Source: Kryptolebias marmoratus (lineage: Eukaryota; Chordata; Actinopteri; Cyprinodontiformes; Rivulidae). From it: 64,000 bases of DNA. Location of the stretch: contig NC_051430.1 in the NCBI RefSeq assembly GCF_001649575.2, forward strand, positions 32,342,849-32,406,848. The letters run 5' to 3'. The notes under the pieces were generated by a model. That model saw nothing but the letters and a program-made list of their open reading frames with translations, was not told the origin of the DNA and did not search any database. Made by a program: the position numbers and the translations under genes. This document shows positions 27,101 through 37,711 of this stretch, piece after piece. Positions within the stretch are counted from its first letter, which is position 1, and each line of letters starts with the position of its first letter.

Positions 27101-30100
27101 CCTGGTGACATTGTTAAGGTTAGGGTTAAATTTCTTTAACTGTGTACATAAAAGCCGCCTGAATGAATAAGAAAAATTCACCTCCTCCTCCCTTTGGTGG
27201 AACAATAGCAGGCTTGTCAGTTTTGGCATTGGGGTCTGTGGACACAAAGAAATCAAAAATGAATACAGCAACTTATGTGAATGAAAACTGGAAGAGAAGT
27301 GACATTTTCTGTGAAAACAGTATGAATGCCGAGTGCTGAGGTGTTAAAGTTAAAACAAGTGGAATGGAGACTAAAATGATCAAAATACAGGCTGAAATGA
27401 ACATAACAGAGGCTAATATAAGTAGAACACATGCTACAGTGAGCAGAATGCAGCGTAAAATGAGCAAAACAGGGTAAATCAAGTAAAACAAAAGGCTGAA
27501 ATGAGCAGATAATGAGCTAGAAGGAGCAGAGCACAGGCTAAAACAAGCAAAAGAGGATAAAATAAGCAAAATACAGGCTAAAAGTAGCAGAACAAGCTGA
27601 AAACTCAAATAAGGTAGGACAACTGTAGCAGAACAGTAGCTAAAATTAGCAAAGCGGATGCTAAAGCTAATTTTGACTTAGCATTCACACTAATAGAAGC
27701 AACAGACATTTAAGTGGTTTCCAGAGGTGTAGAGGTCTCAGATTTACCAGGTTTGAGGGCATCCTCCAGATCAAATCTAAAGTCATCTGTAAGAGAAACC
27801 CCAGAGGGTCAGTTTACCTGCATAATCCACCTGCAGGGAGAACTTTTTACATGTTCTCCTGAATTATAAAGTGAAGGGAGCAGCCAAATGTCCAAGAATC
27901 CAACTTACCAAAACCTCCAGAACTTGGTTTCTTGGGTTTTTCAGTTGCCGGGTCATCTACAAAAAAAAAGAGTTCTGATTTAAATAATTAGCTGAATAAA
28001 GGAGCTCTTTACTGTCATGCATATCTAATAATATGATACTCCAGTCATAAAGCACTTAAATACAGTGGGTTCCAAAAGTATCACCCCTTGGTAATTATTT
28101 CTCATTCTTTGCCATATAATCTGGAATTTAATTTGTTTTTTTAATTTGACTCCAAGTAATAATTTTGCACAAAATACTTCCAAATAAATGAGATGAAAAG
28201 GAGAAAAAAACTTACATCCAAAACTTGACTGGTTTAAGGAGAAGCAGTTAAGGTTCTGGAATGATCCAGTCAAAGTTCAGACCCGAGTTCAACTGAGAAT
28301 CTTTGGTTTCTCCTATTAAACTTGATCCATTTGAAGTATTTTGTACCTTGCTGAATATTTCTGCAGCCCACTATATTTATTCAGTATATGCGTAGGCCTA
28401 AAAAGGTGACTGGTATTTTACCTGGTCCAAATGCGTCCGAAAGGTCTAATTCACCTGTAAAAGGGAGAAAAATGAACACAAACATGAGTCTAGAGGGAAA
28501 CAGCTTTAAGCTACCGTTTTGGTAGTTTTCACTTTTCGTCACAGTTTTGCTAATTTAAGCTTTTGTCTGCGGTTTTGCTAATTTAAAATTGTACCTACTG
28601 TTTTGGCTATTTTAAACTTTAAATTACTTGTTTTCGCAAATTTAGGTTTTAGCTAAGGATTGGCTAATTTTAGCTTTTATCAATGGTTTTGCTAATTTAA
28701 GTTTTTAGATGGTGTTTTGCTAACCTTAGCTCCTTGGCTTGTTTAATTTGAACAATTCACCTAACAAATTTCCAGTAAAGTCATTCAGCATTTACATTGA
28801 ATTTTTGCAGAAAATGGCATTGGACTCATTGTTTATTTTTCTTTTGTACAGTGCCCTGAGATGACTTGTTGTGAATCGGTGCCACATACATAAATTTCAA
28901 GTTTAATTCAGCAGAGTTCTTCAGGCTCTCTGTGGGTGGATTCGGCACCCGTCACCTCCTAAGTTTGAAAAATGCCAGCTCCTGATAGGTGGATGTGAAA
29001 CCAGCGTTATGTTCTGTAATGGCTCCTCCTTCATCTGCTGCAGCCATTGTGCCTAAAGACACTCGAAGCTTCGACACTTTGTACACGCCAACTCAATGAC
29101 TCATTTTACATTCTAGTGAGAAATGTTAAACCACATCAATTCAATCTGTTCACTGTGTCCAACACTACAACTTCAGGCTATTAACAAAGCCCTCCTGCCC
29201 CTTTCCTATCAGGTCTAAGGACGAGACTGATTACATAAATGAAATCAGATGAAGTGTTTTCCTGTTTCCTAACAGACTAAATGTGTTTTAGGTGGTTCAA
29301 CCAAAGAATGAGTTTATGTTTTAGATTTTCACATGCACTAAATTTGTTTTAGATCAGTGGTTCCCAAACTACGAAATATCAGCAGAAAAGACTCGTGACC
29401 CTGACTAGTTTTGGTTGGACAATGGAAACTTTGCTATTAGGTCAATTAAACAAAGACTTTAAAGACAACTACAACTTGAATATTTCTTATCAACTCCTAC
29501 TTTTTTATCTCTTGGAACAACTATTTAATATAAACTGAACTAACTAAATTGTTAAAGTTAAAACAAACAGAACAGGCTAAAACCAGCAAAACAAAAGCTA
29601 AAAACTAAAATCAATAAAACCACAATTTAAAAGATAAAAATAGCAAAATGGTAGCTATTAGTCCAAATTGGTAAAACTAAACCTTAAAGCTAAAATAAGC
29701 AAAACAGTATCTAAAAGCCAAAATTAACAAAACAACAGCTAAAAGCTAAAACTAAATTATTTTCAAAAATGCAATGAAAATGCCAAGTTAGTATAATTTG
29801 CAATAGAAGTGTAGCTAAAATCTAAAACCAGCAGAACAGTAAATAAAGGCTACAATTATATAAATAGTAACTAAAAGCTAAAACTACAAAAACAACATGT
29901 AAAAGCTAAAAATGAAGCAAGTTTGCTGAACTGGAATTCAAAGAGTACAAAGTTTTTCAAGGATTTGAAGAATTCTCTCTTCATGTTAATAAGAAAGAAG
30001 GTACAAAAAGGTGCAAAAATCAAAAGTCATTGCAGTAATGCCCTGAACATGCTGAAGAGTTGTGCTAATAATTAGCATCATATCCAAACAATGGGAAGCT

Positions 30101-32254
30101 AACAGCAACGTGCAAAAATACAAACCGTCTGTTTTAGGTTTCTCCGGAGGCTTTGGCTGCAATTTTGGAGGCGGCGTAACTAAAAGTAAATAAATTAGGA
30201 TTATTACAGTGCGTTTGTTGAAATAAAAGTTACCAAGTATGAGTGTAAAAAGTCTTAAGTGCTTCAGAGATATGCTCACCTACATCATCGAAGGCATCAG
30301 CCAGGTCAAACCCTGCAGCAGGAGAACAAAAAGAACTTCAGTCACAATTCAACAGTTTAAAATAAAACTAAAGACCTGGCACCTTTCAAGGTGTTTTAGA
30401 CTAAAATCATCTCATGGTGAGAAATGAGGGAGTCCGACTTTGAAAATAATGTTATGCACGATCTCAGAATGTCCCTCTTAGACTATGTGTTGTGAATGAC
30501 TCATAGTTTCTGCCACACCAGATTTAAGCTTAATAGCTCTAAAATAGAGTTACAGCCATTTTTTTATTTGTTTAAGGTCAGTTGGCTGTGGTAGCCATCT
30601 TGAATTAGGTTGACTCCAAACGTTAATTGTAGATGTACAGCCAGTAATTACTTTCTGAAAGTTTCATTAAAACCCATCCAGTAATTCGTGAGATATTTTG
30701 CTAACAGACACACAAAGCCACACAGATACAGGCTACAACACTACTGCCTGCCCTCGCATTTCAGTGGTGCAGGATCAAAACAGCTAAAACCACATAGCTT
30801 CATCTCCTTCTACTGCTGATGGGTGCAGGATGGCCAGAAGGACTGCAGCTTCTGTGGTCACAGACGTAAAACTCCGACATGGAAGGAATTCTGAGAGGCC
30901 CCGGAGAAGGACTTCTGGTTTTAAAGATAAAGCTGCTGCTTCACATCAGATGGAGTCAGCTGAGGTGGTTCAGACACCTGATTAGGGAGGAGACCCTGGG
31001 ACAGTTTCAGAACTCACTGCAGGCCAGGACTTTGGAATCCTCCAGGAGGAGCTGGATGGTGTCACTGCGTAAAAGGAGTTCTGGGTGTTCCTCCTGGAGA
31101 CCCCGTTGCCTCGGTGATACAACCACAGATAAGAGGAAGAAGTGGAAGCTCATGTGCGTCGTTATTGAAAAACAGGAAGTCTTACAGTTTGTTTGACGGT
31201 TACCATGGCTGCATTCTCATTTCCAAAAATAAACCATGGTTTAGACCATGGTTTATTTTAAATACTCTGGGGTTTTGCCATAGTTCCAAAAACTTTAACC
31301 CACTCTGAGATTAAATTGATGATTCACAGCTCGATAAAAACAGAACAAATTTCAGGTGGATTCAGCTTCACCCACCACAGGCTGATTCTGAATTCCACAT
31401 TAATACGGAAACACAGAAGAGGATTAGGGCCAGAGTCATTTTTTTATTTTTAAATCCCCATAATTCTGACTTAAAACTCACAATTTTGAGAAAAAAAAAG
31501 TTTTGTCACTGTTGTCCTGATCATCTTCAGTAAATAAATGTTCTGAACGGTCAAAAATATACAAATTCAATTTGTAAATGCAGTATATTTCTGTGAGAAA
31601 ATGCAGACTTGCAACATTACTACAACACTCGTCCTTCTTAAGGATGCAGCTGCTGCTGAGCTCCAACAAAACCATCAGATCAGCCTTTCACACCTCAGAT
31701 AAACTCATCTGAGGGATTTTATCAAAAAGAGAAACAGGCTTTCAAAATAAACAAAAAGAAACAGATCGACCAGTGATTATTTAAAAATAAAAAATTGCAC
31801 CTCTGCTTTTAGATTTCAATGAGTGAAGTTAACGAAAGAGCGTGCCACATCTTCTGCACGCCTCCAAGCCTGCGGTTAACCAACTCTATCTCTGCATGTA
31901 CTACAGAAACCTCCTGCAGAGGTTTATCAAGAGTCAAAACTGAAAATCTGTTTAAACTAAAAACAAAATCGAAATTGCCCTAAAAAAAACCCCAGCTATA
32001 CACAGAGCCATCTCTCTATTATATATAGTTCTGAATAAAGTTTGGAGCCAGCCTACCCAGCTCAATATAGCTGGCACTGCCATTTAAACCTAGGAAACAC
32101 CAAAATGGTTAAAACTCAGTTCATTTTACAAATACTGAGCTTAGAATTGGTGTGGCTGAGCGGGATAATCTCGCGATAATACATGAGATCGCGGGAACGT
32201 GACGGAGAAAAACTTTAATAACAGAGTTAAATTCTCACCCACACACACACAAAT

Positions 32255-32308
<54 letters not shown>

Positions 32309-32586
32309 AACTTGCAGCAGAGAGGTTTGCTTGTTTGATGCATTATACAAACAGTTTTACTTTTCTGCTCAAATTGACTAAAATCTTGTTATTCACAAGA
32401 ACTTCAAAAGCGTCCCACCTTCCTGCCGGCGGAAGCTGTAATTACCCTAAAAGGGCAGTCCACTAAAATACACACCGTGACCATAACGGAGGCATTAGAC
32501 AACCTATAGTTGTGTCGCTTACCGTCTTGTGTTGAGCTTCCAGGAACAAGAAATAGGAGTAAAAGTGTCCCCAAACAGAACTTCAT
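15185..32586 (-). CDS. cd99: CD99 antigen, single-pass acidic/proline-rich adhesion protein, 13 coding exons
   Basis: Cell-surface sialomucin-like protein; in mammals CD99 acts in leukocyte migration and adhesion. Coding exons: 32586-32523, 30312-30280, 30179-30126, 28454-28422, 27956-27909, 27786-27748, 27235-27182, 26957-26880, 24040-24008, 23062-23030, 16099-15989, 15899-15846, 15219-15185. Every intron is phase 1, giving 222 residues. Seen: signal peptide (1-19, MKFCLGTLLLLFLV core); repeated acidic blocks GFDLADAFDD, GELDLSDAFGP and DDFRFDLEDALKP alternating with proline/lysine linkers; a GGTFDDSDL block (about 109-117); transmembrane segment about 161-182; then QKKKLCFK, nearly identical to human CD99 AYQKKKLCFK; short cytoplasmic tail ending QSDRT. 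It is longer than human CD99 (185 aa), partly through an extra duplicated stalk exon. Start chosen because ATG at 32586 opens the only signal peptide and splices in frame. Upstream sequence is GC-rich without an obvious TATA box. Confidence 0.5.
15989..16099 (-). CDS. cd99: CD99 transmembrane exon
   Basis: A 111-nt phase-1 exon holding the whole membrane segment (residues about 161-182) and the basic stop-transfer/endodomain motif QKKKLCFK. This is the most conserved part of CD99 and the main reason for the identification. The acceptor is ...ttgaag and the donor gttcgt, which is a weak donor. Confidence 0.5.
16881..16881. other. Single ambiguous base
   Basis: One N in an A-rich, CA-repeat-bearing part of a CD99 intron. 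Confidence 0.5.
16953..17160. repeat. Two CA microsatellites
   Basis: (CA)n tracts at about 16953-16976 and 17131-17160 in the intron before the CD99 transmembrane exon. Confidence 0.5.
18060..18560. repeat. Interspersed repeat (gagatattttgctaacag / gatggccaccacagcc family)
   Basis: Contains motifs shared with 21480-21800, 30480-30760, 34560-34700, 39120-39560, 47945-48190 and 51800-51960: a sentence-like order of tggctataactcagtcagtt, a gatggccaccacagcc block, and ccagtggttcatgagatatt. Noncoding; class unknown to me. Confidence 0.5.
18958..19384. mobile_element. Teleost DNA transposon fragment interrupted by a MITE
   Basis: 18958-19130 belongs to a family with taatttgcaaatctcctaaa and cagcaacacatcttaaa. 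Directly adjoining is a 247-bp MITE, about 19138-19384, with inverted ends acagaccctttccaaaaa and its complement. Related ends of the first family occur at 37169-37530, 43110-43200, 44875-44942 and 63768-63858. Confidence 0.5.
19456..19659 (+). pseudogene. Possible transposon-derived SANT/Myb-like ORF remnant
   Basis: A 67-residue frame with FLWTDEKELLFYVTKCRT and a SSKYGDMLDTF segment resembles the Myb/SANT-like N-terminal modules of some teleost transposases. No continuation, splice partner or start context supports a host gene. Low confidence. Confidence 0.5.
19855..19925 (+). mobile_element. LINE 3' end fragment
   Basis: tgtaaagcactttgaactgc ... aaataaatttgacttgact matches the 3' end of the LINE at 59165-59640 (tgtaaagcaccttgaaatgc ... 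aaataaaatttgattgatt). A related tail with gatggatgg follows at about 20195-20265. Confidence 0.5.
20426..20665 (-). other. Unrecognised open reading frame
   Basis: A minus-strand frame of 79 codons contains the protein-like stretch ADPDHKWGQVLKMLYANMPE followed by FFVWMSNLKQVLTPLLERVQ. I cannot assign it. No clear splice sites were found around it; it could be a decayed retroelement or retrocopy. Confidence 0.5.
20800..21110 (+). repeat. SINE-like teleost repeat
   Basis: Characteristic order: attcagttcaaattcagaac, tcacctcagggcactgtac, cccatcctgagcagcacatt, ggaagaaacctccagcagaa and a cagaac tandem. A fuller copy is at 47391-47935, a minus copy at about 26430-26680, and a head fragment at 34795-34870. 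Confidence 0.5.
22240..22570. mobile_element. DNA-transposon MITE (ggactataaggcgcac family)
   Basis: Begins near accatattttctggactata and ends with inverted, partly decayed copies of the same motif. The same family is embedded in the element at 5675-6325. Lies in the large CD99 intron. Confidence 0.5.
23030..23062 (-). CDS. cd99: CD99 stalk exon, duplicated copy A
   Basis: A 33-nt phase-1 exon (acceptor ...ttcag, donor gtatgt) adding 11 juxtamembrane residues (DRTNDPGSDTQ). It is the near-twin of the exon at 24040-24008 and differs at two residues (A to T, E to G). Both copies keep intact splice sites and frame, so both could be used together or alternatively. It lies just before the transmembrane exon in transcript order. 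Confidence 0.5.
24008..24040 (-). CDS. cd99: CD99 stalk exon, duplicated copy B
   Basis: A 33-nt phase-1 exon coding NRANDPESDTQ, with the same acceptor and donor context as the exon at 23062-23030. The surrounding ~230 bp of intron is duplicated too (23921-24154 versus 22948-23176). A Tc1 transposon begins at the outer edge of this copy. Confidence 0.5.
24146..25596 (+). mobile_element. Tc1/mariner-type transposon, nearly full length
   Basis: Bounded by TA, with inverted ends CACTGCT..aataaagggaacac and gttccctttatttt..AGCAGTG. The plus strand after the gap codes the transposase C-terminus (ELVDALVQVWEEIPQE .. RSMPRCCREVIQAGGG, 25254-25385, stop TGA). The middle (24445-25253) is N. It sits against copy B of the duplicated CD99 exon block. 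A minimal remnant with the same ends (TACACTG..CAGTGTA, 23168-23190) sits at the edge of copy A. Confidence 0.5.
24445..25253. other. Gap (809 N) inside Tc1 transposon
   Basis: Unresolved bases; the transposase catalytic core is hidden here. Confidence 0.5.
25669..26060 (-). mobile_element. Related LTR-like repeat
   Basis: Shares the terminal block with the elements at 5043 and 41257 (minus-strand reading: AATAAAACAC ... gtgagtctccaggttgaa) but its middle has diverged, with a gatataagcc TATA-like site. A short fragment of the same end is at 2577-2605. Lies between CD99 exons 8 and 9. Confidence 0.5.
27300..27690. repeat. AGCTAAAA-array repeat in CD99 intron
   Basis: Degenerate units such as agctaaaacaagcagaacag, with the family's opening block (gaatgccgagtgctgaggtg). 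One of more than ten copies in the window; other clear ones are at 3780-4060, 28510-28740, 29560-30040, 38000-38740, 50340-50600, 52450-52880, 55340-55440, 56330-56600, 58770-59120 and 60190-60420. Confidence 0.5.
28062..28376. mobile_element. Decayed DNA-transposon MITE
   Basis: Begins tacagtgggttcc and ends with an imperfect inverse (cagcccactata), TA at both borders, ~315 bp; no coding. Confidence 0.5.
30780..31160 (+). mobile_element. LINE 3'-terminal fragment
   Basis: aagctgctgcttcacatcag .. agctgaggtggttcagacac .. ctgattagg is the 3' region typical of an abundant teleost retroelement; frames are broken. Confidence 0.5.
32257..32304. repeat. (TA)n microsatellite in CD99 intron 1
   Basis: About 24 TA units, preceded by a short CA tract. 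Confidence 0.5.
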
Positions 32587-32860
32587 CGTGGATCTCGGTT
32601 TTCCTTCGGAGCTGGTCCAGTTGGTTCGGTCAGGGGGGGGGTCAACCGACGCTTTGGTTGGATTTAGTGTGTGTTTGTGGGCCCAAAGTGTTGGCTGGAG
32701 TCCTGTTCCAGCGTGAGTCAGCTCCGCCAGCCTGGGTGTGGTGCAGAGGGAGGGGGGCAGGCCCTGTCAGAGGGCGGTGCAGGCTGGGTTACACCTCAGG
32801 GCAAACAACCCTCTCCACCGGCGAAGGACCGGGGAACTGCAGCACAGCAAGGTTTGGTAT
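32587..32860 (-). promoter_or_regulatory. cd99: GC-rich region upstream of CD99
   Basis: Much more G+C-rich than its surroundings, with ggagggggggcagg and gggcggtgcagg (GC-box-like on either strand), directly before the CD99 start codon. No TATA box. Probably the CD99 promoter, inferred from position and composition only. Confidence 0.5.
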
Positions 32861-33346
32861 CGATCCAAGAAAGAGCAGGGCCAGGGTCAACGATACCGAT
32901 ATCGATCCGATCCTTTTAACGAATTATCAATCAATCAAATCAATCAAATTTTATTTGTTGTTGAGGTAAGGATTTTCACCTGCATTCCTCCTCCTTCACC
33001 TCACCCGGGCTGGTTGATGGAAAGAGACCATAAGGAGACAATACCTTAAATTTAAATATTTATTTTACCGAAAGCAGAGAGAAAACACCGGTTATTACAA
33101 AGATAAAACCAAATGCATTTGGGAGACAATCCTCAAATAAAATGTGGGAAAACACATCACCTCAAAGTGTCAGCAAAGACTGTCTGAGGAAACAAAGGAT
33201 GTTCTCTGGTTTTAATGCTTCCTTCAGAGGATGTCCCTCTTCTCTGGAGGTCAAAGGGCAACTTCTGGCACCATGGCTCAAATCCAGGGCTTCTAACACA
33301 TACCTCTCTTTCCAGATAAACTAAACAACTACTTGTTAAAGCTTTT

Positions 33347-34296
33347 NNNNNNNNNNNNNNNNNNNNNNNNNNNNNNNNNNNNNNNNNNNNNNNNNNNNNN
33401 NNNNNNNNNNNNNNNNNNNNNNNNNNNNNNNNNNNNNNNNNNNNNNNNNNNNNNNNNNNNNNNNNNNNNNNNNNNNNNNNNNNNNNNNNNNNNNNNNNNN
33501 NNNNNNNNNNNNNNNNNNNNNNNNNNNNNNNNNNNNNNNNNNNNNNNNNNNNNNNNNNNNNNNNNNNNNNNNNNNNNNNNNNNNNNNNNNNNNNNNNNNN
33601 NNNNNNNNNNNNNNNNNNNNNNNNNNNNNNNNNNNNNNNNNNNNNNNNNNNNNNNNNNNNNNNNNNNNNNNNNNNNNNNNNNNNNNNNNNNNNNNNNNNN
33701 NNNNNNNNNNNNNNNNNNNNNNNNNNNNNNNNNNNNNNNNNNNNNNNNNNNNNNNNNNNNNNNNNNNNNNNNNNNNNNNNNNNNNNNNNNNNNNNNNNNN
33801 NNNNNNNNNNNNNNNNNNNNNNNNNNNNNNNNNNNNNNNNNNNNNNNNNNNNNNNNNNNNNNNNNNNNNNNNNNNNNNNNNNNNNNNNNNNNNNNNNNNN
33901 NNNNNNNNNNNNNNNNNNNNNNNNNNNNNNNNNNNNNNNNNNNNNNNNNNNNNNNNNNNNNNNNNNNNNNNNNNNNNNNNNNNNNNNNNNNNNNNNNNNN
34001 NNNNNNNNNNNNNNNNNNNNNNNNNNNNNNNNNNNNNNNNNNNNNNNNNNNNNNNNNNNNNNNNNNNNNNNNNNNNNNNNNNNNNNNNNNNNNNNNNNNN
34101 NNNNNNNNNNNNNNNNNNNNNNNNNNNNNNNNNNNNNNNNNNNNNNNNNNNNNNNNNNNNNNNNNNNNNNNNNNNNNNNNNNNNNNNNNNNNNNNNNNNN
34201 NNNNNNNNNNNNNNNNNNNNNNNNNNNNNNNNNNNNNNNNNNNNNNNNNNNNNNNNNNNNNNNNNNNNNNNNNNNNNNNNNNNNNNNNNNNNNNNN
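33347..34296. other. Gap (950 N)
   Basis: Unresolved; the right border runs into LINE sequence. Confidence 0.5.
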
Positions 34297-34935
34297 GATA
34301 GAAGGCCGACTTTGTGACTGTCTTAATGTGGCTCTGAAGGTTCAGGTCAGAGTCCATCACTACTCCCAGGTTTCGGGCCTGATCACTGGTTTTTAGCTGT
34401 AATAACTGGAGCTGCGCATTGATTGTAGTTCGCTCCTCTTTAGGTCCAAAGATAATAACTTCAGTTTTGTTTCTGTTCAGCTGGAGAAATTAAAGGCCTG
34501 GCTCAGCAGCCACCACACCTGGTGTTAGCTCCAAACCTGTTCAACTGGCTGAGTTAGAGCCATCTTCGTGTTTTCTGTTGTCAGGTAGCTGTGAAGGCCA
34601 TCTTCAATCTCACTGACTAGTTGGACTATATTAGTTGTAACTTAAGTCAAATGATTACTTTCTAAAAAATCCATCCAGTGGTTCACACTGTGTGTGTGTT
34701 CTCACTAAAACCAGGAAGATAGAGCACATAACACCAGTTTTAAAGTCCCTACACTGGCTCCCTGTAGCTCAAAGAATAGACTTTAAAATACTGTTGTTAG
34801 GTAGGTAGGTAGGTACATTTATTTATATAGCACTTTTCAGCACAAGGCGACTCAAAGTGCTTTACAACACAAGAACAAAATTACAAAGTTATTTGTCTGT
34901 AATTGTCTAGGATTTGTCCTGTTAAATAAAGGTTA
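34297..34935. mobile_element. LINE reverse-transcriptase fragments in opposite orientations
   Basis: 34360-34297 on the minus strand codes [19 protein letters not shown], a conserved stretch of teleost L2-type LINE ORF2. 34700-34800 on the plus strand codes HITPVLKSLHWLPVAQRIDF from the same kind of protein. A SINE-like head (taggtaggtaggtac .. atttatatagcac) and a LINE-type tail follow to 34935. Different insertions joined together. Confidence 0.5.
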
Positions 34936-35099
34936 ATAAAACTAACAAAGCAATAGCTAAAAACTCAAATTAAAGCAAGCATACTTAGGTAGACTTTAGA
35001 GTTTTTCATTTTATTGAAAGAAAAATTAAATATTCCAAAAGGTATAAAAGTTAGAAAAACCAACAATCATAGTCATAAAGTCATGAATAAGCTATGACA

Positions 35100-36840
35100 A
35101 ATACCTAAATATTTGCAGAATAAAACTCTTTTGATAAAGTCTCCCCCTAGGGAAGAAATGCCAGAACTTTCATGCTGTGTTTGTTTGTGTTCTGAGGTTT
35201 GCACTGTGAATGCACGTGTTGTCATGCTCTGATGCTGTTATCACTCCTGGTCACGAGATGGCACTGCTGTAGGGCTGAAGAGATGTTACACACAACTGCA
35301 GAGAGACAAAGGCTGGAGAGACACCTGGTGTCGTAGCACCACTACTGTTCATGAGTTTACCCGCTCTCTCCATTTTCTCCATTTATTTTTCACATTAGAG
35401 GGAAAATGAAGTGTTTTGAAGCCATTATAAATCAAAAGAAAGTCATAAAGGTATTTGTTTTCAGAGTCTCTCATTTTAAAAAGTTTACAGTCATTTAAAA
35501 CTAATAATAAAAGATCAAAAAAAACTACTAGAGCCTCTTTGGCATTTTCCACGATCACTTGAAAGTGTGATGTATCCCGTGCCAAGCACAGATATTTTGT
35601 TTGTCATCCTGGAGATGAACCCAACTTTGGATTCAGGACCGCCAAAACTGCCAGAATGGCGGTATAGCGATGAATCACCGCCGAGAGAGAAAAAAGGTGG
35701 AAAGCTAAGCGAATGGGTTACTATACAATGTTGTCCACAGAGAATGAGAGCAAAGAAAATGGACATACAGATCATCGTGGACAAATCTCGTCATATGCTC
35801 TTCAAATAGTGGTGAATGGGCCTAAAATACTTCATATTGAAACTGTGTTTGTGAACATGTGGGTCTCTGTGCCAGTTTTACTAAACTTTAACGCTACTGA
35901 TACAGACTCTGAATTGAAATAGGTAAAGTGTGGGTCAATGATCCGATCGCTATCCATGGTGCTGAACTGCTTTGAATTTGTGTTGTTTTATCATTAGTGA
36001 TCACGTAACCTAACGTTTTTGTTGTTCTCTTGGTTTGTTATATTTCATGTCCGTTTGATGGACTTCAGAAAGACACAGTTGCTCTTTGTGGTGCTGAAGC
36101 TTGTACGTCCCGCTGTTGCGGGCATGTGTGGGTTGTTATATGTTGTTATCATGAGCTTTCCTATTTGGGTATATAGGTCCCGGTCATTTGCCCCGCCCCC
36201 AGCCCGCTTGAAATTGGTCCGCCAGTGGTGTGTGTGGTGTGTATATATCATCATTTTTTGCTTTTCTTAAATATATAAATCATTAATATTATGTGATATA
36301 ACCGGCATTTTTAGTGTTAAAATTCTGAATTTAAAGGAAATTTTGATTTTCATAACAGGGACTTAATTTTTTTTTAAATTTTGGGATTTTTTTTTTTCAA
36401 TATACATATTTATTTTATAGCATTTTGGGAATGCAGACAGTGGGTGGCTATTTTTGGCAACAAACTTGCAGAGTAGAAATTTGATCTTGTTTGCTTTCCC
36501 TGCACAAAAATAGCAGTGGACAATAATCAATGTTGTTACATATTCCAGACTATGCTATAAATGATACAAGAAAAGAACATTAGCACTAAAAACATATAGA
36601 ATGGTGATTTTTGAGGTTGTTTTCCAACAAGTGCATTGTACAAACAAACTAACATTTGAAGAGCTAAAAATTAGAAAAGAATGGATATTTATGCTGTTTA
36701 CAAGAACCGAGGTTCATTTAAAATGTATGCAATAAAATAGGCAAAAAAACATAAATCTAAAAACTTACAGACTGAGTGGAAGTGGAGTTTGATCAAAGCC
36801 ACAACACAACCAGATGGGCAAATGTTTCCTACAATCATTT
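35100..36840. other. Intergenic stretch between CD99-like gene and CD99, no gene recognised
   Basis: Holds open frames on both strands around 35515-35922 without known domains, and AT-rich sequence after 36240. A minus-strand AATAAA near 36844-36839 could be the poly-A signal of the CD99-like gene, about 770 nt after its stop; uncertain. Confidence 0.5.
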
Positions 36841-37168
36841 TTATTGAATCGTCAAGATTTTTGAAAAAATAAACCTCAAACAGAGAAGTGTCTCATCAAT
36901 CTGATGGATGGATCAGCCTAAAATCATACATTCTTTCCAACTGACTTTTAGATATACAATACAAAAGTATTTTTACCATAAGAATGATTCAAATATATTT
37001 AAACTACATTGTCTTTCTGTTTACGAACTGATCAGAAAAATGATTAATAGGATTAGATGTGTTCAGGGTGGAATCATCAGGATCATCCTGCTGCCCATAG
37101 GATCTTAAAAACAAAAAAAATCAAAAATGACTCAGATATATTTATGAGTGGAAAAGTGTCAAAGATAT

Positions 37169-37530
37169 AAACCCTAATTCAGACAAAGATGTAAAATGTA
37201 AACTATCATGTACAAATCTCATAAACTCATATTTTATTTAAAATGGAACATATTCAATGTATTAAACACTGAAAGTAAGAAATTTTTCCTCTTTTTAGTT
37301 GAGTCATGAAAAAAGGTAATAATGAATTTATTACCATCTCTTTAACATTGCTCCAGGGTGAATTTAAATAAAAGATGAATTTTAATTTTCTTTCTAAAAC
37401 TGGAACAATATCTTAGTTTAAACATTTGATATGTGGCCTAAATATGGGTTTATGAGATTCTGAAATCATTGCATTTTGTTTTTATTTATATTTTACAAAA
37501 CATCCCAGCTTTTTAAGAATTGAGGCTGTA
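37169..37530. mobile_element. MITE of the taatttgcaaatctcataaa family
   Basis: Left end aaaccctaattcagacaaag and right end cttttaagaattgaggctgt are imperfect inverted repeats; internal catattttatttaaaatgga is typical of this teleost family. Lies just downstream of the CD99-like stop codon (37611), in its 3' flank or UTR. Confidence 0.5.
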
Positions 37531-37610
37531 GAAAGAAGCAGCAATCTTGTTTTCTAAGCTCACCTTGATGTCCCTCGGTGCCACTTTCATCCTGAGCTTG
37601 TTCAGGTTGT

Positions 37611-37711
37611 TCAGGATGAATGTTTAGCAACCAGCTGCTGCAGCAGATGCAGCTCCTGATTCTGGTTCTCAATGACTTGGATTAGCTTTTGGACCACACA
37701 CGGCGGGCAGT
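37611..37711 (-). CDS. CPPC/coiled-coil terminal exon of the CD99-like gene
   Basis: Last coding exon (acceptor ...cctcag, stop TGA at 37613-37611), 33 codons with the stop. It codes D-C-P-P-C followed by an amphipathic helix rich in Leu, Ile, Val and Gln (LIQVIENQNQELHLLQQLV) and ends AKHSS. CD99 has a transmembrane exon at the corresponding place. No helix-breaking residue occurs after the PP pair, and hydrophobic residues recur at 3-4 spacing, as in a short coiled coil. Confidence 0.5.

Noticed and set aside
32529..33049. Overlapping plus-strand frames over the CD99 5' region
   Set aside because: GC-rich promoter DNA gives long random frames; no domain and no splice support.
33329..34360. 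Long minus-strand frame
   Set aside because: Runs through 950 N; the readable start is a LINE fragment.
35515..35922. Possible gene on either strand
   Set aside because: Overlapping frames on both strands without recognisable motifs; could not be supported.
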